Shown: positions 9,120 to 16,617 of the stretch, piece after piece | Numbering within the stretch: the first letter of the stretch is position 1 | How the letters are laid out: each line of letters begins with the position of its first letter | Origin: DATARH01 sp038228485 | Lineage (GTDB): Bacteria > Pseudomonadota > Alphaproteobacteria > ATCC43930 > CGMCC-115725 | NCBI GenBank assembly: GCA_038228485.1 | Contig: JBBRPG010000033.1 | Coordinates: 1 to 26,780 of the forward strand | DNA: 26,780 nt | Direction of reading: 5' to 3' | Made by a program: the position numbers and the translations under genes | Notes under the pieces: generated by a model | The model's database searches: none | Seen by the model: the letters and a program-made list of their open reading frames with translations, nothing else | What the model was told of the DNA's origin: nothing

Positions 9120-10833
9120 CCCGGCAGCGCCGCCGGGGGAATTGCCAGGGGAGCTGCCAGGGGCTCCTGTTGGGGTCTCAACGGATAGCGCCCGGCCCGC
9201 AGGACTGCGCGCCGCGCCGGCGGTCGGCGACCCCGGCCCGGCGATTCATCGCCGGCGGCGGATATCGCCGCTTACCCGGCGGATCATCGCGGTCAACGTA
9301 CTACCGCTCGCGGTACTGGCGGTCGGTTTCCTTTATCTCGGCAAGTTCGAGGGCAGCCTGATCGGGCAGCAGGTCGAGGCGTTGCGCACCCAGGGCGAAA
9401 TCTTCGCCGCGGCGCTGGGCGAGGGCGCGGTGCTCGAATCCCCCGAGGACGGCGAGGTGCTGCTGCCGGATCTGGCGCTGCAGATGATGCGGCGGCTGGT
9501 GGCGCCGACGCGCACCCCGGCGCGGCTGTTCGACAAGGACGGCAAGATCGTCGCCGACAGCCGGGCGCTGGGCGGGCCGGGCGCTCTGGTCCAGGTCGCC
9601 GAACTGCCGCCGCCTGACCACAAGAGCTGGCTCACCCGCGTCGGCGAACAGGTCTATGACTGGATCGCCAACCTGCTGCCGCGGCGCGGCAATTATCCGG
9701 CCTATCGCGACCATCCGGCCGCCGACGGTTTCCCCGAGGTGATGCGGGCACTGCACGGCGAGGGCGAGGCGGCGGTGCGCCGCGATCCCGCCGACCAGGC
9801 GCTGGTCATCAGCGTCGCGGTGCCGGTGCAGCGCTACAAGGAAGTGCTGGGTGCGGTCATGCTCAGCAGCGCCAACGGCGAGATCGAGAACGAGCTGCGC
9901 ACAGTGCGCTTTGAGCTCTTACGCGTCTTCGGCGTCGCGCTCTTGCTCACCATTCTGCTGTCGCTTTACCTCGCCGGGACGATCGGGCGGCCGATCCGCC
10001 GGCTGGCGGCGGCGGCGGAGCGGGCCCGCGGTCGTGGCGCGCTGATAGACATCCCCGACTTCACCCAGCGCGGCGACGAGATCGGCGATTTGTCGCGCTC
10101 TTTGCGCGAGATGACCCACGCGCTATCCGAGCGGATGAGCGCGATCGAGAGCTTTGCCTCCGATGTGGCGCACGAGATCAAGAACCCGCTGTCATCGCTG
10201 CGCAGCGCGGTCGAGACCGCGGTCAAGATCGACGACCCGGTCAAGCAGCAGCGCCTGCTCGCGATCATCCTCGACGACGTCGAGCGGCTGTCGCGGCTGA
10301 TCACCGATATCTCGGACGCGTCGCGCCTCGATGCCGAGCTCAGCCGCGACGTGATGGAGCCGATCGACATCACCGGGATGCTGCGCGCCCTCGTCGACAT
10401 CCACGAGACGACCCGCGCCGATGGTACCGCGCATGTCGTACTGAGCCTGCCCGAGCGGCGGCGCGACTTGGTCGTGACCGGGTTCGAGACCCGGCTGTCG
10501 CAGGTGTTTCTAAACGTCATCAGCAACGCGGTTTCGTTCAGCCCGCCGGGTGGCGAAATCCGCATCGCGGCGCGGGAAGACGGCCGCGCCGTGCTGATCA
10601 CCGTCGAGGATGCCGGCCCGGGCATTCCGGCCGACAAGCTCACCGCGATCTTCGACCGCTTTTATACCGAGCGCCCGGCGGCCGAGAAATTCGGCACCCA
10701 TTCGGGGCTCGGCCTGTCGATCTCGAAGCAGATCGTCGAGGCTCACCGCGGCCGCATCTGGGCCGAGAACTGCCATGGCCCGGGCGGGGCGGTGTCGGGC
10801 GCCCGGTTCTTGATCCGCCTGCCCGAAGTGTAA
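9088..10833 (+). CDS. chvG: ChvG-type membrane sensor histidine kinase
   Basis: Membrane partner of ChvI. With the ATG at 9088 it has 581 residues, near the usual ChvG length. The layout is a cytosolic N-terminal tail, a membrane helix at about 67-85, a periplasmic sensor region to about 275, a second helix at about 278-300, and a HAMP linker. The H-box is DVAHEIKNPLSSLRSA with H362, and the ATP-binding domain has the N-box (FLNVISNAVSF), G1 (EDAGPGIP), F box and G2 (HSGLGLSISKQIVEAHRG). The start is uncertain: the site before 9088 is weak, and the first 60 residues are Pro/Ala/Gly-rich. At 9143-9163 a 12-base periodic repeat encodes LPGELPG. The stop overlaps the hprK start (TAATG). Confidence 0.92.
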   Translation: MASATDIASSSPAAPPGELPGELPGAPVGVSTDSARPAGLRAAPAVGDPGPAIHRRRRISPLTRRIIAVNVLPLAVLAVGFLYLGKFEGSLIGQQVEALRTQGEIFAAALGEGAVLESPEDGEVLLPDLALQMMRRLVAPTRTPARLFDKDGKIVADSRALGGPGALVQVAELPPPDHKSWLTRVGEQVYDWIANLLPRRGNYPAYRDHPAADGFPEVMRALHGEGEAAVRRDPADQALVISVAVPVQRYKEVLGAVMLSSANGEIENELRTVRFELLRVFGVALLLTILLSLYLAGTIGRPIRRLAAAAERARGRGALIDIPDFTQRGDEIGDLSRSLREMTHALSERMSAIESFASDVAHEIKNPLSSLRSAVETAVKIDDPVKQQRLLAIILDDVERLSRLITDISDASRLDAELSRDVMEPIDITGMLRALVDIHETTRADGTAHVVLSLPERRRDLVVTGFETRLSQVFLNVISNAVSFSPPGGEIRIAAREDGRAVLITVEDAGPGIPADKLTAIFDRFYTERPAAEKFGTHSGLGLSISKQIVEAHRGRIWAENCHGPGGAVSGARFLIRLPEV

Positions 10834-11285
10834 TGGCCGCCCGGTTGCTGGTCCACGCCACGACGATCGCCATCGGCGGGCGGGGAGTATTGCTGCGCGG
10901 ACCGTCGGGCGCGGGCAAGTCCGATCTCGCGCTGCGGCTAATCGACGCCGGTGCGCGCCTCGTGGCCGACGACCAGAGCGAATTGTGCCGCGAGGGCGAC
11001 GCCATTCTGGTGCGCTCGCCAGCCACCATCGCGGGGCTTATCGAGGTGCGCGGCATCGGCGTCCTCCAGGTCGACACGCTGGCGGCCGTCAGCCTCGCCC
11101 TGATCGTCGACCTGGTTGCACCGCAGCATATCGAGCGCCTGCCAGAGGCCGGAAAAGAAACAATTCTCGGGATCACGCTGCCGGCGATCACGCTCGCACC
11201 GTTCGAGGCGTCGGCGCCGGCGAAGCTGCGGCTCGCGCTGGCCGCGCTGAGCGGCGAGGGAACCACCGCGCCAGCGCACCGTTAA
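10833..11285 (+). CDS. hprK: HPr kinase/phosphorylase, short alphaproteobacterial form
   Basis: Phosphorylates HPr on its regulatory serine, and removes the phosphate, in response to metabolic state. At 150 residues it has only the catalytic C-terminal half of the Gram-positive enzyme, as is usual in alphaproteobacteria. The P-loop is GPSGAGKSD (residues 23-31), followed by LVADDQSEL and the HprK signature LIEVRGIGVLQV. It overlaps chvG by one base (TAATG), linking the two-component system to the phosphotransferase chain. The partner HPr (ptsH) is encoded after a 334-base gap and manX. The family call is firm; the signal it senses here is not visible. Confidence 0.92.
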   Translation: MAARLLVHATTIAIGGRGVLLRGPSGAGKSDLALRLIDAGARLVADDQSELCREGDAILVRSPATIAGLIEVRGIGVLQVDTLAAVSLALIVDLVAPQHIERLPEAGKETILGITLPAITLAPFEASAPAKLRLALAALSGEGTTAPAHR

Positions 11286-11349
11286 CGCTTAATTGCACGG
11301 CAGGGTTGTAGCTGCCCTCTGCCGCAGCGGTCCGACCTCCGCAGCGCGG

Positions 11350-11367
11350 GTCATCAAGCGTGATGAC
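11350..11367. repeat. Perfect 7-base inverted repeat, operator- or hairpin-like
   Basis: GTCATCA and TGATGAC flank a four-base centre AGCG. As DNA it has the size and symmetry of a dimeric repressor site; as RNA it could form a seven-pair hairpin. It overlaps the candidate -35 element of a promoter for manX. No regulator can be named. Confidence 0.45.
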
Positions 11368-11391
11368 GAACGCCTTGGACAGCGCTATAGG
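11363..11391 (+). promoter_or_regulatory. Weak candidate promoter for manX-ptsH-ptsI
   Basis: ATGACG (11363-11368) and TATAGG (11386-11391) are 17 bases apart, each matching the sigma-70 consensus at four of six positions. Use of this site would give a leader of roughly 220 bases before manX. The evidence is spacing and context only. Confidence 0.25.
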
Positions 11392-11619
11392 AGACGTGCT
11401 CCCCACCCGCTGGCTGCAGTGGCCATTGGCGGCATGTGGATCGAACACCGAGTGGTCTCTACCCCCAAGCGACCGCAAGACGTGTGATCGACACTTCAAC
11501 CAGACCTGAATGACGCCGAGCCCCTGTAGCCAGGTTCTCGCACTCCGCCTTCCGCATCGCCGCTCGTGCGACTGCCCGGTTTTGCGTGTCCAAGGCGCGC
11601 GCCGATGCCGGAGGAGCCG

Positions 11620-12027
11620 ATGATCGGCATCGTCCTCGTCACCCACGGCAGGCTGGCGGCGGAGTTTATCGCCGCGCTTGAGCACGTCGTCGGCGCACAG
11701 GCCCAAATCGCCGCGATCTGCATCGGCGCCGATGACGACATGGAGCAGCGCCGCGAGGATATCTTGAGCTCGATCGGCGCGGTCGACAGCGGCGACGGCG
11801 CGGTGCTCCTGACCGACATGTTCGGGGGCACACCGTCCAACCTGGCCATCTCGGTCATGGACCGCGCCAAGGTCGAGGTCATCGCCGGCATCAACCTGCC
11901 GATGCTGATCAAGCTCGCCAGCCTGCGGCAAACCGAGACGCTGGAGCGTGCGGTGCTCGGCGCGCAGGAAGCCGGACGCAAATACATCAATGTCGCCTCG
12001 CAGCTTCTCGCGGACGCGCAGCGATGA
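11620..12027 (+). CDS. manX: PTS EIIA component, mannose family
   Basis: Accepts phosphate from HPr; in alphaproteobacteria lacking the sugar permease it serves as a regulatory output. The product is 135 residues, one EIIA-Man domain, with MIGIVLVTHGRLA at the N-terminus (active H9), GADDDMEQRREDI, and LLTDMFGGTPSN. I chose the ATG at 11620 because GGAGG ends five bases upstream; an ATG at 11605 would add five residues. No EIIB or EIIC domain is fused or encoded nearby, supporting a regulatory role. It overlaps ptsH by four bases (ATGA). Confidence 0.92.
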   Translation: MIGIVLVTHGRLAAEFIAALEHVVGAQAQIAAICIGADDDMEQRREDILSSIGAVDSGDGAVLLTDMFGGTPSNLAISVMDRAKVEVIAGINLPMLIKLASLRQTETLERAVLGAQEAGRKYINVASQLLADAQR

Positions 12028-12357
12028 CCGCCGACGCGCCGGACGCCCCCAGCACTTGCTCGCCCAATCCATGCTCGGGGAATACGGCGGACGCGGCGGC
12101 CACTGCTCGGCGGACGGCAAAAATCTGCAATCAGCGCGGCCTCCATGCGCGCGCCGCCGCGCTCTTCGTCAAGACCGCGCACTGGTTCGAGGCTGAGATC
12201 TGGGTGCGCAAGAACGGCAACTGCGTGTCGGGCCGCTCGATCATGGGGCTGATGATGCTCGCAGCGGCATCGGGCGCCGAGCTGCAAATCGCCGCCGCCG
12301 GCCCGGACGCCGACACAGCGGTCGAAACGCTGGCGCGTCTGGTCGAATGCAAGTTCG

Positions 12358-12368
<11 letters not shown>
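12024..12368 (+). CDS. ptsH: HPr phosphocarrier protein with N-terminal extension
   Basis: Carries phosphate from Enzyme I to EIIA and is a target of HprK. The HPr domain begins at about residue 33 (ICNQRGLHARAA). H41 is the catalytic histidine, and the regulatory serine is S72 in VSGRSIMGLMML. The product is 114 residues, about 25 more than usual. The extra N-terminal part (1-32) is rich in Ala, Thr, Asp and Pro and has C12 and C17. I see no in-frame start between the ATG at 12024 and the HPr domain, so the extension is probably real. It overlaps manX by 4 and ptsI by 11 bases. Confidence 0.9.
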
Positions 12369-14220
<1,852 letters not shown>

Positions 14221-14298
14221 ATCGACGCCCGTCAACCTGCCGGGACCCGCGCCGATGGCGGAGTGCAAGTCTCAGACAAACGCGCTGAGCCGAGGCCG

Positions 14299-15132
14299 AT
14301 GAAGATCGCGACCTTCAACGTCAATGGGGTCAACGGACGGTTGCCGGTGCTGCTCCGGTGGCTCGCTGAGACGCAGCCCGATATTGCGTGTCTGCAAGAG
14401 CTGAAGGCGCCCGAAGAACGCTTCCCTGAGGCGGCGGTCCGCGCCGCCGGCTACCATGCGATCTGGCACGGACAGAAAAGCTGGAACGGCGTCGCGATCC
14501 TGGCGCGCGGGCGCCGACCGGTCGAGACCAGGCGGGGCCTCCCCGACGATCCCGAGGACATTCATAGCCGCTATATCGAAGCCGCGATCGACGGAGTCGT
14601 CGTCGGTTGCCTCTATCTGCCGAACGGCAACCCGGCGCCGGGCCCCAAATTCGACTACAAGCTGCGCTGGTTCGAGCGGCTGACGGCGCATGCGGAAGCG
14701 CTCTTGGCGACCGGCGCGCCGGTGGTCCTCGCCGGCGATTACAATGTGATGCCGACCGAGATTGACGTTTACGCCCCGGAGCGGTGGGTGGACGACGCGC
14801 TGTTCCGGCCAGAGGTGCGGGCCGCTTTCCTCGGCCTGACCCGGCTGGGCTGGACCGACGCGCTGCGTACGCTTTATCCGGGCCAGCGCCTCTACACGTT
14901 CTGGAAGTATTTCCGGAATGCCTTTGCGCGCGATGCCGGCCTGCGCATCGACCATCTCCTGCTCAGCCCGTCGCTGGCCGACCGTCTCGTGGGGGGTGGG
15001 GTCGACCGCGCCGTCCGAGGCTGGGAAAAAGCCAGCGACCACGCCCCCGCCTGGATAGAGCTAAACCCCATCGCGGGGCGCGTCAGTTCTTCGCGCCGGC
15101 AGGTGGCCGCGCCGCGCCAGTTGACCACTTAA
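14299..15132 (+). CDS. xth: Exonuclease III family AP endonuclease
   Basis: A Mg-dependent enzyme that incises DNA at abasic sites and removes 3' blocking groups in base-excision repair. The 277-residue product shows the family motifs in order: MKIATFNVNGVNGRLP at the N-terminus (metal-binding N), LQELKAPEERFP (metal-binding E), GDYNVMPTEIDVY (catalytic D and N), RIDHLLLSP, and SDHAPAWIEL (catalytic D-H pair). I chose the ATG at 14299 since similarity begins there; a GTG at 14263 would add 12 residues. Its stop codon (15130-15132) lies within the ahcY promoter and its operator-like palindrome. The C-terminal tail after the catalytic motif is basic and somewhat long. Confidence 0.92.
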   Translation: MKIATFNVNGVNGRLPVLLRWLAETQPDIACLQELKAPEERFPEAAVRAAGYHAIWHGQKSWNGVAILARGRRPVETRRGLPDDPEDIHSRYIEAAIDGVVVGCLYLPNGNPAPGPKFDYKLRWFERLTAHAEALLATGAPVVLAGDYNVMPTEIDVYAPERWVDDALFRPEVRAAFLGLTRLGWTDALRTLYPGQRLYTFWKYFRNAFARDAGLRIDHLLLSPSLADRLVGGGVDRAVRGWEKASDHAPAWIELNPIAGRVSSSRRQVAAPRQLTT

Positions 15133-15149
15133 AGATATCTTTATATATT
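15121..15149 (+). promoter_or_regulatory. Promoter of ahcY (sigma-70 type)
   Basis: TTGACC (15121-15126) and TATATT (15144-15149) are separated by exactly 17 bases, each matching the consensus at five of six positions. It is the best promoter in the window and is unusually AT-rich for it. Transcription would begin near 15156, leaving a leader of about 38 bases, too short for a SAM or SAH riboswitch of the usual kinds. A 14-base palindrome fills most of the spacer. Confidence 0.75.
15130..15143. promoter_or_regulatory. Perfect palindrome in the ahcY promoter spacer, likely repressor operator
   Basis: TAAAGATATCTTTA is a perfect 14-base palindrome lying between the -35 and -10 boxes, a position where a bound dimer would block RNA polymerase. 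Proteobacterial ahcY genes are known to be controlled by the ArsR-family S-adenosylhomocysteine sensor SahR through AT-rich palindromes. Whether this sequence matches a SahR consensus I cannot check. It begins at the xth stop codon. Confidence 0.65.
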
Positions 15150-15193
15150 GAATTTATCCGCCGCCGCTGTGCGCCCTCAGGAGAGACACCCGC

Positions 15194-16489
15194 ATGCCCG
15201 AGTTCACCGATTACAAGGTCGCCGACATCGCTCTCGCCAATTGGGGGCGCAAGGAAATCGCGATCGCCGAGACCGAGATGCCGGGACTGATGGCGCTGCG
15301 CGACGAATTCGGCAGGACGCAGCCGCTCGAAGGCGCGCGCATCGTCGGCTGCCTGCACATGACGATCCAGACCGCCGTCCTGATCGAGACGCTGGTGCAT
15401 CTCGGCGCCAGCGTGCGCTGGAGCTCGTGCAACATCTTCTCGACCCAGGACCACGCCGCCGCGGCAATCGCCGCCCGCGGCATCCCGGTCTTCGCCTGGA
15501 AGGGCGAGACCGAGGAGGAATACGAGTGGTGCATTGAGCAGACCCTCACCGGGCCAAACGGTTGGAAACCCAACATGGTGCTCGACGACGGCGGCGATGC
15601 CACCAAGATCATCCACGATTCGCATCCGCGGCTGCTCGCCGACATCCGCGGCATCTCCGAGGAGACCACCACCGGCGTTCACCGCCTCTACGAGATGATG
15701 CGTGCCGGCACGCTCAAGGTGCCGGCGTTCAACGTCAACGACAGCGTCACCAAGTCGAAGTTCGACAACCTCTACGGCGTGCGCGAGAGCCTTGTCGACG
15801 GCATCAAGCGGGCGACCGACGTGATGCTCGCCGGCAAGATCGCGGTCGTCGCCGGGTTCGGGGATGTCGGCAAGGGCTCGGCGGCGAGCCTGCGCAGCCA
15901 GGGCGCGCGGGTGATGGTCACCGAGATCGACCCGATCTGCGCGCTACAGGCCGCGATGGAAGGTTATCAGGTCACGACGATGGAAGAGGCGGCGCCGGTC
16001 GGCGACATCTTTGTCACCGCGACCGGCAACATCGACGTCATCACCCTCGATCACATGCGCCAGATGCACGACCGGGCGATCGTCTGCAACATCGGCCACT
16101 TCGACAGCGAGATCCAGGTCGGCGCGCTGCGCAACTACATCTGGGAAGAGGTCAAGCCGCAGGTCGACGAAGTCGTCTTCCCCGACGGCAAGCGGCTGAT
16201 CGTCCTGGCCCAGGGGCGGCTGGTCAATCTCGGCTGCGCCACCGGCCATCCGAGCTTTGTGATGAGCGCGTCGTTCACGAATCAAGTGCTCGCGCAAATC
16301 GAGCTGTGGACGAATCACGGCAAGTACGAGAACAAAGTCTACGTCTTGCCGAAACATCTCGACGAGAAGGTCGCCGCGCTGCATCTCGACAAACTTGGCG
16401 CGAGGCTGACCAAGCTTACCGCCGCCCAATCGCAATATCTCGGCCTGGACGATTCCGGTCCGTACAAGCCCGAACATTACCGCTATTAA
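15194..16489 (+). CDS. ahcY: S-adenosylhomocysteine hydrolase
   Basis: Splits S-adenosylhomocysteine, the by-product of SAM-dependent methylation, into adenosine and homocysteine using bound NAD. The 431 residues show CNIFSTQDHAAAAIA, LDDGGDAT, NDSVTKSKFDN, the NAD-binding fingerprint GFGDVGKGSA (G221-G223-G226), HPSFVMSASFTNQ and the C-terminal PYKPEHYRY whose lysine and tyrosine reach the partner subunit. It lacks the insertion of roughly 35-40 residues before the EETTTGV segment that rhizobial enzymes (about 466 residues) have. AGGAG lies ten bases before the ATG. divL follows after 128 bases on the same strand. Confidence 0.96.
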   Translation: MPEFTDYKVADIALANWGRKEIAIAETEMPGLMALRDEFGRTQPLEGARIVGCLHMTIQTAVLIETLVHLGASVRWSSCNIFSTQDHAAAAIAARGIPVFAWKGETEEEYEWCIEQTLTGPNGWKPNMVLDDGGDATKIIHDSHPRLLADIRGISEETTTGVHRLYEMMRAGTLKVPAFNVNDSVTKSKFDNLYGVRESLVDGIKRATDVMLAGKIAVVAGFGDVGKGSAASLRSQGARVMVTEIDPICALQAAMEGYQVTTMEEAAPVGDIFVTATGNIDVITLDHMRQMHDRAIVCNIGHFDSEIQVGALRNYIWEEVKPQVDEVVFPDGKRLIVLAQGRLVNLGCATGHPSFVMSASFTNQVLAQIELWTNHGKYENKVYVLPKHLDEKVAALHLDKLGARLTKLTAAQSQYLGLDDSGPYKPEHYRY

Positions 16490-16594
16490 CAAGAACGGGC
16501 GTCGGACAAGCCTAGGCATTGAGAAAAACCACGAGTTTCTTGCTTTTGTCGAAAAACGCCGGATGATCGTCGGCTGAATTCGGTGCAGCAAAGC

Positions 16595-16608
16595 TGGCCG
16601 GCCGGCCA
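16595..16608. repeat. 14-base GC palindrome next to the divL ribosome-binding site
   Basis: TGGCCGGCCGGCCA is a perfect palindrome immediately before the AAAGG (16608-16612) that serves as the divL ribosome-binding site, sharing its last base. As RNA it could pair with itself or between transcripts. It may equally be a chance product of GC-rich sequence. Confidence 0.4.
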
Positions 16609-16617
16609 AAGGCGGCA

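Larger units (their letters stand above)
11286..11619 (+). other. Non-coding gap between hprK and manX
   Basis: I find no gene in these 334 bases. In many alphaproteobacteria rapZ lies between hprK and manX, but no frame here has its P-loop or C-terminal motifs, and the gap is too short for the gene. The region contains a perfect inverted repeat at 11350-11367, a weak promoter-like pair at 11363-11391, and a long-range pair of arms TCGCAC (11538-11543)/GTGCGA (11566-11571). It probably carries the promoter and leader for manX-ptsH-ptsI. Confidence 0.6.

Noticed and set aside
11282..11292. TTAA-N3-TTAA resembling a CtrA site
   Set aside because: The half-sites are three bases apart instead of seven, and the first is part of the hprK stop region.
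11188..12120. A 310-codon minus-strand frame spanning the hprK-manX gap
   Set aside because: It runs through hprK and manX as antisense; the part inside the gap resembles no protein I know and has no convincing start.
15150..15193. Possible SAM or SAH riboswitch before ahcY
   Set aside because: Only about 38 bases of leader follow the promoter, and I see no matching stems.
16515..16545. Hairpin GAGAAA/TTTCTT after ahcY as a terminator
   Set aside because: The stem is AT-rich, includes a G-T pair and lacks a clear T-run directly after it.
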